From assembly GCA_963732635.1 (NCBI GenBank), contig CAVTAL010000035.1, forward strand, positions 558,001-622,000: a stretch of DNA of 64,000 nt. The letters run 5' to 3'. Shown one piece after another: positions 1 to 8,652 of this stretch. A program made the position numbers and the translations under genes. The stretch is from JAKFWF01 sp963732635. Lineage in GTDB: Bacteria; Pseudomonadota; Alphaproteobacteria; Rhizobiales; Hyphomicrobiaceae. Each line of letters starts with the position of its first letter. The stretch's first letter is position 1. Below the pieces are notes generated by a model. That model was not told the DNA's origin and did not search any database. It saw only the letters and a list, made by a program, of their open reading frames with translations.

Positions 1-749
1 ACATGCCGATGATCGAGACCGCCGACAACGTCGCCAAGCGTTATGGCATCAGCCGCGCAGCGCAGGACGAATATGCCTTCACCAGCCAGCAGCGCACCGC
101 CAACGCCCAGGCCGCCGGCAAATTCAATGACGAAATAGTCGCCCTTCCATCGACAATGGCCGTGGAAGACAAGGAAACCAAGGCGATCAGTCACCGCGAA
201 GTGACCCTCGCCAAGGACGAGGGCAACCGCGCCGACACCACGCTTGAAGGCCTCGCGAAACTGAAGCCGGTGCGCGGCGATGGTGAGTTCATCACTGCCG
301 GCAACGCCAGTCAGCTGTCGGACGGGGCCTCGGCCTGCCTGATGATGTCCGACGCCCAGGCCCAGAAGCGCGGGCTACAGCCGCTCGGCGTTTTTCGTGG
401 CTTCGCGGTCGCTGGCTGCGAGCCTGACGAAATGGGCATCGGTCCGGTGTTTGCGATCCCAAAGCTGCTGAAGCGCGCTGGTTTGAAGATCGAAGACATC
501 GGCCTGTGGGAACTGAACGAGGCGTTCGCTAGCCAGGTACTCTACTGCCGCGACAAGCTCGGCATTCCGCATGACCGGCTCAACGTCAACGGCGGTGCGA
601 TCTCGATCGGCCATCCCTATGGAATGAGCGGTGCGAGGCTTGCTGGGCACGCTCTTATCGAAGGTCGCCGACGCGGTGCGAAGTATGCTGTCGTCACTAT
701 GTGCATCGGTGGTGGCCAGGGTGCCGCCGGCCTATTTGAAATCGTTTAA
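1..749 (+). CDS. Acetyl-CoA acetyltransferase (thiolase), 5' truncated by window edge
   Basis: This is the C-terminal 248 or so residues of a thiolase. The frame is already open at base 3, and a full thiolase is about 390 residues, so the first third (with the acyl-accepting Cys) lies outside the window. Visible family signatures are LNEAFASQ, the GGAISIGHPYGMSGAR block that carries the catalytic His, and the C-terminal CIGGGQGAAGLFE block with the second catalytic Cys. The enzyme cleaves 3-ketoacyl-CoA or condenses acetyl-CoA. It lies 11 bp ahead of pimC and pimD, which matches the thiolase-pimC-pimD order of the Rhodopseudomonas pim operon and suggests a PimB-like role in dicarboxylyl-CoA or fatty acid beta-oxidation. 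The substrate is inferred from context only. Confidence 0.9.
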   Translation, partial: MPMIETADNVAKRYGISRAAQDEYAFTSQQRTANAQAAGKFNDEIVALPSTMAVEDKETKAISHREVTLAKDEGNRADTTLEGLAKLKPVRGDGEFITAGNASQLSDGASACLMMSDAQAQKRGLQPLGVFRGFAVAGCEPDEMGIGPVFAIPKLLKRAGLKIEDIGLWELNEAFASQVLYCRDKLGIPHDRLNVNGGAISIGHPYGMSGARLAGHALIEGRRRGAKYAVVTMCIGGGQGAAGLFEIV

Positions 750-760
750 GGGAGACTCTG

Positions 761-1960
761 ATGGATCTGCGCTTTTCGGCCGAGGAGATCGCGTTTCGCG
801 ACGAGGTCCGGCACTTCTTCAACTCGCAAATTCCCGAGTCGATCCGCCAAAAGACGATCGAGGGCCGTAAGCTTGAGAAGGCCGACATCGTCACTTCGCA
901 CAAGATCCTCTACAGGAAAGGCTGGGCGACGCCGAACTGGCCGAAGGAATGGGGCGGCACTGGCTGGACACCAATCCAACAGTACATCTTCCTCGAAGAG
1001 CTGCAGAGTTCCGGTACGCCGCAGCCGCTACAGTTCAACGTGCAGATGTGCGGACCGGTGTTGATTCAGTTCGCCTCTGATGAGATGAAACAGCGTTTCC
1101 TACCGCGCATGGCGGCGCTCGAAGACTGGTGGTGCCAGGGCTTTTCGGAGCCGGGCTCTGGTTCCGATCTCGCGTCGCTCAAGACCACGGCGAAGCGCGA
1201 CGGCGACCATTACATCGTCAACGGGCAGAAGATCTGGACCACGCTGGCGCAATACGCCGACTGGATTTTCTGCCTCGTGCGCACAGACATGAACGCCAAG
1301 AAGCAAGAGGGCATCTCTTTCCTCCTGTTCGACATGAAGTCGCCGGGTGTCACGGTGCGGCCTATCCAGACGATCGACGGCAGCGCCGAGGTCAACGAAG
1401 TGTTTTTCGACGACGTTCGCGTGCCGGTGGAGAATCTTGTTGGGCAGGAGAACAAGGGCTGGGATTACGCCAAGTTCCTGCTCGGCAACGAGCGCGTCGG
1501 GATCGCACGCGTCGGCGTTTCGAAGGAGCGCATCAGGCGTATCAAGGAGCTGGCCCGCATTGAGTTCGACGGCGAGCGGCCAATGATCGAGAATCCGCGC
1601 TTTGCCGAAAAGCTCGCCGCCGTCGAGATCGAGCTGAAGGCACTGGAAATGACGCAGTTGCGCGTCGTTGCCGCTGAGCGCAATCGCGGTACCGGCAAGC
1701 CCGATCCGGCATCCTCGGTGCTGAAGATCAAAGGGTCCGAGATCCAGCAGGCGACCACCGAGCTGCTGATGGACATTATCGGCCCTTATGCTGCGCCGAC
1801 CGCGATGGTCGACGGCGACGGTACCAACGAGCCGCCGGTCGCGCCCGACTACGCCGGTACCATCGCACCGGCCTACTTTAACTGGCGCAAGATCTCGATC
1901 TATGGCGGTTCCAACGAGATTCAACGCAATATCATCGCCAAGGCCGTCCTCGGACTTTGA
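761..1960 (+). CDS. pimC: Acyl-CoA dehydrogenase, pimeloyl-CoA dehydrogenase large-subunit type
   Basis: This 399-residue FAD-dependent acyl-CoA dehydrogenase introduces the alpha-beta double bond into acyl-CoA. The N-terminal helical domain begins DLRFSAEEIAFRDEVR. The central FAD-binding strand region contains WWCQGFSEPGSGSDLASL, and the C-terminal helical domain ends with YGGSNEIQRNIIAKAVLGL. The long insertion before the final block (residues about 330-375) and overall similarity as I recall it point to PimC of Rhodopseudomonas. The start is ATG with AAGGGAGA 8 bp upstream. It is followed 18 bp later by pimD, its expected heterodimer partner. Pimeloyl-CoA as substrate is inferred; medium-chain dicarboxylyl-CoA or fatty acyl-CoA are alternatives. 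Confidence 0.88.
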   Translation: MDLRFSAEEIAFRDEVRHFFNSQIPESIRQKTIEGRKLEKADIVTSHKILYRKGWATPNWPKEWGGTGWTPIQQYIFLEELQSSGTPQPLQFNVQMCGPVLIQFASDEMKQRFLPRMAALEDWWCQGFSEPGSGSDLASLKTTAKRDGDHYIVNGQKIWTTLAQYADWIFCLVRTDMNAKKQEGISFLLFDMKSPGVTVRPIQTIDGSAEVNEVFFDDVRVPVENLVGQENKGWDYAKFLLGNERVGIARVGVSKERIRRIKELARIEFDGERPMIENPRFAEKLAAVEIELKALEMTQLRVVAAERNRGTGKPDPASSVLKIKGSEIQQATTELLMDIIGPYAAPTAMVDGDGTNEPPVAPDYAGTIAPAYFNWRKISIYGGSNEIQRNIIAKAVLGL

Positions 1961-1978
1961 TAAACAAGGCACGACACC

Positions 1979-3121
1979 ATGGACTTCGATCTGAACGAAG
2001 AGCAGCGGCTGTTGAAAGACAGCATCGACCGGCTGATGGCGACCGAATACGCGTTTGAGAAGCGCAAGGCCCATGCGGCAAGTGCGACCGGCAGTAGTGA
2101 TGAGCTGTGGGCGAAGTACGCCGAACTCGGACTGCTTGCGCTACCGTTTGCGGAAGCCGACGGCGGCATCGGCGGTGGACCGACCGAGACCATGATCGTG
2201 ATGGAGGCACTGGGACGCGCACTGGCGTTGGAGCCGTACTTCGCGACCGTGGTGCTCGGTGGTGGCATGCTGCGCCGCGGCTCGGTCGAGCAGCGCGCGC
2301 GCATCGTGCCCGGCGTCGCCAGCGGCGAATTGAAACTCGCGCTTGCCTTTCAGGAGAAGCAGTCGCGCTACGACCTCGCCGATGTGCAGACGACGGCCAA
2401 GCGCGACGGCGACGACTGGGTGCTCGACGGCGAAAAGGGTGTCGTGCTCGGTGGCGACACCGCCGACCGCATCTTTGTCACCGCGCGCACGTCTGGTGCG
2501 CGGCGTGATCGCAACGGTATCGGCGTCTTCATGGTCGACGCCAAGGCGGCCGGCCTTTCGCGCCGTGGCTACGTCACACAGGACGGCCTCAAGGCCGCGC
2601 AACTGACATTGGCCGGTGTCAAGGTCGTGGCTGCCGACGTCGTCGGCGATCCGGCCAATGGCCTGCCGCTGGTCGAGCGCGTCGTCGACGAGGCGATCGC
2701 GGCGCTGTGCGCGGAGGCCATCGGCGTCATGGACATGATGCATACGACGACGCTCGAATACCTCAAGACCCGCAAGCAGTTCGGCGTCACGATCGGCTCG
2801 TTCCAGGCGGTCCAGCACCGTGCCGCCGACATGTTCGTCGCACTTGAACAAGCTCGCAGCATGGCGATCTTCGCGACCATGATGGCGGCCGATGACAATG
2901 CCAAGGAACGGGCGCGGGCGATGTCGGCGGCCAAGGTTCAGGTTGGACGCTCTGGGCGCCAGATCGGCCAGGAGGCGGTGCAATTGCATGGCGGCATCGG
3001 CATGACGATGGAATACAGCGTCGGCCACGCCTTCAAGCGCATGACCATGATCGACAAAATGTTCGGCGATGCCGACTACCATCTGACGCGGTTGGCAGGC
3101 CTTGGCGGGTTGTCGGGGTGA
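1979..3121 (+). CDS. pimD: Acyl-CoA dehydrogenase, pimeloyl-CoA dehydrogenase small-subunit type
   Basis: A second acyl-CoA dehydrogenase-fold protein of 380 residues, starting MDFDLNEEQRLLKDSIDRL as PimD proteins do. The C-terminal domain carries TRKQFGVTIGSFQAVQHR (FAD and dimer contacts) and QEAVQLHGGIGMTMEYSVGH, where the flavin-adjacent Gly-rich loop lies. The middle domain is more divergent than in PimC, as is usual for the partner subunit. It probably forms a heteromer with the upstream protein. The next gene is convergent with a 50-bp gap that contains no clear terminator hairpin. Substrate assignment is by operon context. Confidence 0.86.
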   Translation: MDFDLNEEQRLLKDSIDRLMATEYAFEKRKAHAASATGSSDELWAKYAELGLLALPFAEADGGIGGGPTETMIVMEALGRALALEPYFATVVLGGGMLRRGSVEQRARIVPGVASGELKLALAFQEKQSRYDLADVQTTAKRDGDDWVLDGEKGVVLGGDTADRIFVTARTSGARRDRNGIGVFMVDAKAAGLSRRGYVTQDGLKAAQLTLAGVKVVAADVVGDPANGLPLVERVVDEAIAALCAEAIGVMDMMHTTTLEYLKTRKQFGVTIGSFQAVQHRAADMFVALEQARSMAIFATMMAADDNAKERARAMSAAKVQVGRSGRQIGQEAVQLHGGIGMTMEYSVGHAFKRMTMIDKMFGDADYHLTRLAGLGGLSG

Positions 3122-3171
3122 GCGCGCCGCCCTCTTCCCGATAAACTTTGGGGGAACGGGGACGAATACAG

Positions 3172-4080
3172 CTATTTGCTACGCGGATCATACCCGTGCT
3201 TCTGCTTCCACTCGGACAGGAAGTAGGCGAGGCCGTCGTCGATCTTTTCCGGCAGCGCGATTTGCACGGTGACGATCTGATCGCCGGTCACACCGGTCGC
3301 TTTGTTGGCGATGCCCTTGCCTTTTAGCCGGAAGGCGCGGCCCGAACTGGTGCCCTTCGGCAGTGTCAATTGCACACGGCCGGTGGCGGTCGGAACCTCA
3401 ATCTTCGCTCCCAGCACCGCTTCGTCGATCGAAATCGGCATTTCGACCAGCAGGTCTACACCGTCCCGCTTGAACTGCGGATGTGGCCGCACCTTGATCT
3501 CGACGAGTGCGTCACCGGGTTCGCCGCCACGCATGCCCGGTTGTCCCTTGCCTTTGAGACGTAGGACTTGTCCGTCGTCGACGCCTTCCGGAACCGCTAG
3601 GTCGAGCACACCGCCGTCGGGCATCGTCACCCGCTTCTTGGCGCCGTTGACGGCCTCAAGCAGATCGATTTCCAGGGTGTAGCGAACGTCCTGGCCGCGA
3701 AACATCGGCTGGCCACGCATGCCGCCTCGTGCGCCAAATACGTTGTCGAAAATGTCGCCGAAACCGAAATCCTCGGTGCCAGATGGGGCGGCCCCGGCCG
3801 TGCGACGTGCGCCAGGGCCATAGGGCGCGCCGTGATGCTGGTAGCCGCGCCTCGGTTCGCCACTGGCATCGATCTCGCCGCGATCGAATTTGCGGCGCTT
3901 GTCAGGGTCACTCAGCAGTTCGTTGGCAGCCGATACTTTCTTGAAGCGCTCGGTCGAGGCCTTGTTGTTGGGGTTGAGATCGGGATGCAACTCCTTGGCG
4001 AGCTTGCGAAAAGCCTTGGTGATCTCTTCCTGTGTCGCGCTTCGAGGCACGCCCAGGACACTGTAAGGGTCGTCCGCCAT
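3172..4080 (-). CDS. DnaJ-family co-chaperone (class II, CbpA-like)
   Basis: Class II J-protein of 302 residues. Residues 4-65 form the J domain with the diagnostic HPD in KELHPDLNPNN. A Gly/Phe-rich linker (GTEDFGFGDIFDNVFGARGG) follows, then two beta-sandwich substrate-binding domains (from about residue 120). There is no CxxCxGxG zinc finger, so it is a CbpA/DnaJ-C type rather than DnaJ proper. It should stimulate the ATPase of DnaK and deliver clients in the cytoplasm. The ATG at 4080 (MADDPYSVLG) was chosen because the J domain starts there; the frame continues upstream without homology. It sits 55 bp downstream of ppx on the same strand and may be co-transcribed with ppk-ppx. Confidence 0.9.
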   Translation of the reverse strand: MADDPYSVLGVPRSATQEEITKAFRKLAKELHPDLNPNNKASTERFKKVSAANELLSDPDKRRKFDRGEIDASGEPRRGYQHHGAPYGPGARRTAGAAPSGTEDFGFGDIFDNVFGARGGMRGQPMFRGQDVRYTLEIDLLEAVNGAKKRVTMPDGGVLDLAVPEGVDDGQVLRLKGKGQPGMRGGEPGDALVEIKVRPHPQFKRDGVDLLVEMPISIDEAVLGAKIEVPTATGRVQLTLPKGTSSGRAFRLKGKGIANKATGVTGDQIVTVQIALPEKIDDGLAYFLSEWKQKHGYDPRSK

Positions 4081-4135
4081 TGCGTTGTGTGATCCGGATG
4101 CGGTCTGATGCTGATTTGAGAGCCAGTATATCACA

Positions 4136-5668
4136 TCAGCGTTTAGGGCGAATATCTGTCGGTCGCTCGAGTAATTGGCCCAGCGACTCGAACCTGCGCG
4201 CCAACCGCTCGCCGTTCATCGCCTGATAGGCCGGCGGGATGACCAGCACGAGCTTGCCCTTTTCATAGAATAGCTGGGTCTCGTCGATAATACCGGGCAT
4301 GCCGATCGAGATCATGTGCGCCGCGCGAACGGCGGCGCCAACGATGCGGGCGCGCTTCAATAGCCGCTTGTCGATCGCCTTTTTAAGGCGGGTCGAAAGT
4401 TCCTCGGCGGTCTGTTCACCGGTGCCGACGTGGCGGAAATATACGCTGAGTGCCAGGAACAGGCGGCCGGGATGATCAACGCCAGCCAGCGCCGCATGCG
4501 CGATCACGTTGAGGCTCTGCTCACCGCGATAGTCGGGGTGCGCCCGCCAGCCGATGTCAGAGATCAAACAGGCGGCATGACGCAATCGGCGCTCATCGGC
4601 GGATTCTTTTGGACCAGCCGGATCAGTGAAAAGCGCATCGGTCCAGGCGCAAAGTTCCTGTGCATGAGCGACCGATCGAGAGCGCAGGCGCGCATAGTCC
4701 TCGCAGAAACTCAGCAACGGATCCTTGGCTTTCTCGTAATCCGACAGAAACGAGAACAGCAAACCCTCGCGGATGCCGAACACCGAGAACATCACCCGGC
4801 TCGGCTCCATGCGTTTCAGCACGCGCTCCATCACTAACGCGCCGTACGGCAGCGTCTCGCGCCGCGCCTTCGAGATTCCCTCCAGGCCGGGCATCCTGCG
4901 CCCCCGGCGTATCGCCTCGCAGAACTCGATCGCTTCGCGGGTCGGCAGGGCGTAGCCGTGCATCACCCGCAGTGGATAGCCGATCATTTCCATGTGCAGC
5001 TTGGCCAGTGCGCGCCAGGAACCACCGACGGCATAGAAGGTGCGGTTGCGCGCCCGGCCGAGCCAATCGACCCTGCTCAATTGCGCATCCGTGAAATCGA
5101 GTGCCTTGTCGAGTTTGTTGCCGGTTGTGTCGATCAATCGCAAACCGCCGAGAGGTAATGTGATGGCGTCCTTCAAATCGGCGCCATGCACGTCAATCAA
5201 CTCCAGGCTGCCGCCGCCGAGGTCGCCAGCGACGCCGTCGGCATCGGCAAAGCCCATGCGGATGCCGTGCGCGGCGAGTTCTGCTTCGCGCTCGCCTGAC
5301 AGGATCTGGATCGGCACGCCGCAGGCGGCTTCGCCACGAGTGATGAATGCGGCACCGTCCTCGGCGTCGCGAACGGCCGCTGTGGCGATCGCGCGCAGGT
5401 TCTTGACCCCCAGAATTCGGGCGATGGCGCGAAATCTCTTCAGCGCTTCGAGCGCGCGATCAACTGCCTCGTCGCCAAGCCGACGGGTGGTCGCGACCGA
5501 ACGGCCGAGCCCGCATAGGACTTTCTCGTTGAACAGCGGCGTCGGCGCACGCACCGCACCCTCGTAGACCACGAGACGAACAGAGTTCGAGCCGATGTCG
5601 ATGACACCGATGGGCTCAAGGTCGGCGAAGCGACCCCGATCGTCTGAATGTTGCGAACGTTCCGTCAC
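4136..5668 (-). CDS. ppx: Exopolyphosphatase / guanosine pentaphosphatase family protein
   Basis: Ppx/GppA-family phosphatase of 510 residues that removes terminal phosphate from polyphosphate or pppGpp. The ASKHA-fold N-terminal half shows the first nucleotide-binding loop VIDIGSNSVRLVVYEG, then IATAAVRDAEDGAAF and the second loop GDLGGGSLELID. The C-terminal half is the helical HD-like domain typical of long alphaproteobacterial Ppx. The gene starts 9 bp after the ppk stop, so the two opposing polyphosphate enzymes are almost certainly in one transcript. Ppx against GppA specificity cannot be told from the sequence; pairing with ppk favours Ppx. Confidence 0.92.
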   Translation of the reverse strand: MTERSQHSDDRGRFADLEPIGVIDIGSNSVRLVVYEGAVRAPTPLFNEKVLCGLGRSVATTRRLGDEAVDRALEALKRFRAIARILGVKNLRAIATAAVRDAEDGAAFITRGEAACGVPIQILSGEREAELAAHGIRMGFADADGVAGDLGGGSLELIDVHGADLKDAITLPLGGLRLIDTTGNKLDKALDFTDAQLSRVDWLGRARNRTFYAVGGSWRALAKLHMEMIGYPLRVMHGYALPTREAIEFCEAIRRGRRMPGLEGISKARRETLPYGALVMERVLKRMEPSRVMFSVFGIREGLLFSFLSDYEKAKDPLLSFCEDYARLRSRSVAHAQELCAWTDALFTDPAGPKESADERRLRHAACLISDIGWRAHPDYRGEQSLNVIAHAALAGVDHPGRLFLALSVYFRHVGTGEQTAEELSTRLKKAIDKRLLKRARIVGAAVRAAHMISIGMPGIIDETQLFYEKGKLVLVIPPAYQAMNGERLARRFESLGQLLERPTDIRPKR

Positions 5669-5677
5669 CGGGTCTCT

Positions 5678-7888
5678 CTAGTCTTCGCGCGCCAGCTGGA
5701 AGCGCGGCGGCATGTGCTCCTTCAGGGCCTGGCCACGCCCGGACAGGCTTGGATTGGTCATGAAGTATTGGTGGGCGTTGAACGTTTCCTCGCCGGGCTT
5801 GGGTGCGATCCGCTTCGACGATCCGTCCGCCGCGATCCGCCAGCTCTGCTGATTGTCTTTAAGGTTCGCCACCATGATTTGGTCGAGAATCTGGGCATGC
5901 ACGGTGGCGTTCTTGATCGGTACCATGGCTTCGACACGCCGGTCGAGGTTGCGCGGCATCATGTCCGCTGAACTGATATACACAGCCGCCTTCGGCGAGG
6001 GCAGCCCTTCTCCCTGCCCGAAACAGTAAATTCGGGCATGTTCAAGGAACCGCCCGATCACGCTCTTCACGGAGATGTTGCTGGAAAGTCCCGGGATGCC
6101 TGGTCGCAGGCAGCATATGCCGCGTACGATGAGGTCGATTTCGACGCCGGCCTCGCTCGCTTCGTAGAGCTTGCCGATGATCTGCGGGTCAACCAGTGAG
6201 TTCATCTTGGCCCAGATCGCGGCCGGTCGACCTGCCTTGGCGTGGGCTATTTCCTCGTCGATGTGGCGAACGATGCGGGCACGGATGCCGTGTGGGCTCG
6301 CCGCCAAAGTCTCCAATTCCGATGGCTCGCCGTACCCGGTGACAAAGTTGAAGATGCGGGCAACGTCGCGTCCGACCGCCGGGTCAGCGGTGAAGAACGA
6401 CAAGTCGGTGTAGATCCGGGCCGTCTGCGGATGGTAGTTGCCGGTGCCGATGTGGCAATACGTGGAGATGCCGGTGCCTTCCTTGCGCACGATCATGCCG
6501 AGCTTGGCGTGGGTTTTAAGTTCGATGAAACCATAGACCACATGCACGCCGGCTTTCTCGAGTTCGCGGGCAACCGAGATGTTGGTGGTCTCGTCGAACC
6601 GGGCCTTTAGTTCGACCACCGCTGTGACCGATTTGCCCATGTCGGCAGCGTCTTTCAACGCCGCGACGATTGGGCTGTTCTCGCGCGAAGTTCGGTAAAG
6701 CGTCCATTTGATTGCCATCACCTGCGGGTCCGACACTGCCTGGCGCAGATACTGCAGCACCACGTCGAACGATTCGTAAGGGTGGTGGACGACGATGTCT
6801 TTCGCCCGCACCGCCGCGAATACATCGCCGTTGAACTCGCGGATACGCTCGGGAAAACGCGGATGAAACGGCTTGAACAGCAAATCTGGCCGGTCATTGA
6901 CGATCAGCTGGGTGGTGTCGGACAATCCGAGCAGGCCATTCTTGACGAAGATCGACTCTTCCTTGGTTTCCAATTCGTCGATCACGAACCGCTGCAGATG
7001 CTGCGGCATGGCGGCGTCGATTTCCAACCGGATGACGGTGCCGCGCCGGCGCCGCTTGAGCTGGGTTTCGTAGGCACGGGTGAGATCTTCCGCTTCCTCC
7101 TGGAATTCCACGTCGCTGTCGCGTAGCACCCGGAACACACCCTGCGACTTGATCTCGAAGTTAGGATACAGCTCCGATATGAACAGGCCGATCACCGTTT
7201 CCATCCGAATGAAACGGATCGACTTGGAGTCCTTCTGCGCTGCCGGCAGCCGGATGAAGCGATCAACCTGTGCTGGGATCGGGATGAGACCACTCATTGC
7301 CTTGTGGTCGCGATTGGTCATTTCGATGGCGAGCGTCAATCCCTTGTTCTGAATAAACGGGAAGGGATGTGCCGGATCGACGTTCATCGGCGTCAGGATC
7401 GGGAAAACATGGTTCATGAACTCGGCTTCGAGCCAGGTGAGATCCTGCTCGGTCAGGTCCTCGCGGTCGACGATCCGCAAGCCCGCCTGGGCGAGATCGG
7501 AACGCAGGCTGTTCCAGCAGGCCTGCTTGTCGGCAACGAGGCTAGCGGCAAAGCGGTTGATCTCGGTCAGCTGCTGCGATGGCGTCTTGCCATCGGTACT
7601 GAGCGTGCCGACGCCGGCTGCGACCTGTCCGTACAATCCCGCCGCCCTCACCATGTAGAACTCGTCAAGGTTCGAGGCCGAGATCGACAGGAACCGCAGA
7701 CGTTCCAGCAGCGGGTGCCGTGCATTCATCGCTTCTTCCAGGACACGACGATTGAATTGCAGCCAGGATAGTTCGCGATTGTAGAATCGGTCGGCGCCGG
7801 TCGGTGGCGGCGTTGCCGGTTCGGGGGCAGCAGCGCGCTTGGCAGTATCGGTGCCGGACTCCTTGGCTTTGTTGCGCGTCGTGCTCAT
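5678..7888 (-). CDS. ppk: Polyphosphate kinase 1
   Basis: PPK1 of 736 residues, the enzyme that polymerises the gamma phosphate of ATP into polyphosphate. After a low-complexity N-terminus come the N domain (RFYNRELSWLQFNRRVLEEA), the head domain and two phospholipase-D-like catalytic domains. The autophosphorylated His is in THAKLGMIVRKEG, followed by HIGTGNYHPQTARIYTDLSF. The second conserved His is in GRFLEHARIYCFG. I start it at the ATG at 7888, which has GAGGA 7 bp upstream, rather than the longer in-frame start at 7924. It is followed directly by ppx. Upstream genes (hdaA, PerM-like) are on the same strand with a 74-bp gap that could hold a promoter. Confidence 0.95.
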   Translation of the reverse strand: MSTTRNKAKESGTDTAKRAAAPEPATPPPTGADRFYNRELSWLQFNRRVLEEAMNARHPLLERLRFLSISASNLDEFYMVRAAGLYGQVAAGVGTLSTDGKTPSQQLTEINRFAASLVADKQACWNSLRSDLAQAGLRIVDREDLTEQDLTWLEAEFMNHVFPILTPMNVDPAHPFPFIQNKGLTLAIEMTNRDHKAMSGLIPIPAQVDRFIRLPAAQKDSKSIRFIRMETVIGLFISELYPNFEIKSQGVFRVLRDSDVEFQEEAEDLTRAYETQLKRRRRGTVIRLEIDAAMPQHLQRFVIDELETKEESIFVKNGLLGLSDTTQLIVNDRPDLLFKPFHPRFPERIREFNGDVFAAVRAKDIVVHHPYESFDVVLQYLRQAVSDPQVMAIKWTLYRTSRENSPIVAALKDAADMGKSVTAVVELKARFDETTNISVARELEKAGVHVVYGFIELKTHAKLGMIVRKEGTGISTYCHIGTGNYHPQTARIYTDLSFFTADPAVGRDVARIFNFVTGYGEPSELETLAASPHGIRARIVRHIDEEIAHAKAGRPAAIWAKMNSLVDPQIIGKLYEASEAGVEIDLIVRGICCLRPGIPGLSSNISVKSVIGRFLEHARIYCFGQGEGLPSPKAAVYISSADMMPRNLDRRVEAMVPIKNATVHAQILDQIMVANLKDNQQSWRIAADGSSKRIAPKPGEETFNAHQYFMTNPSLSGRGQALKEHMPPRFQLARED

Positions 7889-7962
7889 GCGTGTCCTCAC
7901 GTCTGAAACTGTCTCCAGGCGCAATATACGACAACTTTGTGACGGTGCGACAACAGACAGGA

Positions 7963-8652
7963 TCAGGTCTCGTCAGCACTGACGCTGGCTAACGCTTCGG
8001 TCGCCAGAGCCCTGGTGACCTTGCGATGGGCGACCAACGCTCGGCGGTCGATTTCCGCGACGAGTTTTTGGGCGGCGCTGGCGGAACGCTCCATGTGGCG
8101 GACCAGATGGGCGATCAACTGCGGCTCAACTGCGAGTTGGCGGTCGGCAAATAGTTTTACCAACAACCCTTGCAACAGGTTCTGATCCGGCGGTTCGATC
8201 GAGACCATCGGCAATGCTCTGAGCCGCGAACGCAGGTCGGGCAAAGTAATCTTGAGATCACCCGGCGCCGTGCGCGAGGTCAGCAAGATCGAATACTTGT
8301 GCTCGCGGGCCAGGTTAAGGGCATGGAACAGTGCCTTCTCGTCGCTGACACCGCATTCGAGGTTTTCGATCGCAAGGCCTCTTAGTGCGCGCAGTTGGTC
8401 GAGTGATGATTCACAGAAATCGCGTGCTTCGACGCGGCCGGCGCCCGATCGCGATCGCCAGACGTTGGCGAGATGGCTTTTGCCCGACCCTTCGGGGCCA
8501 ACCACGACGACCGCCCAGTGCTGCCAATTTGGCCAGCGGTCCACCACGTCAATTGCGGCCGCGTTGGCATCCGATACCAGGAAATCCTCTGCATCGAGCG
8601 CGGTCCGGTTCGGCAGGTCTAGGACCAATTGTTGGGGGGGGGCGGGCATCAT
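7963..8652 (-). CDS. hdaA: HdaA, DnaA-related regulatory ATPase (regulatory inactivation of DnaA)
   Basis: A 229-residue protein resembling the AAA+ domain of DnaA without the DNA-binding domain. The Walker A is GPEGSGKSHLANVW at about residues 52-65, and the DnaA-like region with NLECGVSDEKALFH and LTSRTAPGDLKITLPDLRSR (sensor-1 and arginine-finger area) follows. An N-terminal QLVLDLPNR segment is the expected beta-clamp-binding motif. With the clamp it should promote ATP hydrolysis by DnaA and prevent re-initiation. The ATG overlaps the stop of the upstream membrane-protein gene (ATGA), so translation is probably coupled. A run of nine identical bases (8634-8642) occurs a few codons after the start. 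Confidence 0.88.
   Translation of the reverse strand: MMPAPPQQLVLDLPNRTALDAEDFLVSDANAAAIDVVDRWPNWQHWAVVVVGPEGSGKSHLANVWRSRSGAGRVEARDFCESSLDQLRALRGLAIENLECGVSDEKALFHALNLAREHKYSILLTSRTAPGDLKITLPDLRSRLRALPMVSIEPPDQNLLQGLLVKLFADRQLAVEPQLIAHLVRHMERSASAAQKLVAEIDRRALVAHRKVTRALATEALASVSADET

Noticed and set aside
1100..3082. Long antisense frames (324 and 313 codons) under pimC and pimD
   Set aside because: They are shadows of the acyl-CoA dehydrogenases; no ribosome binding site and no protein-like pattern.
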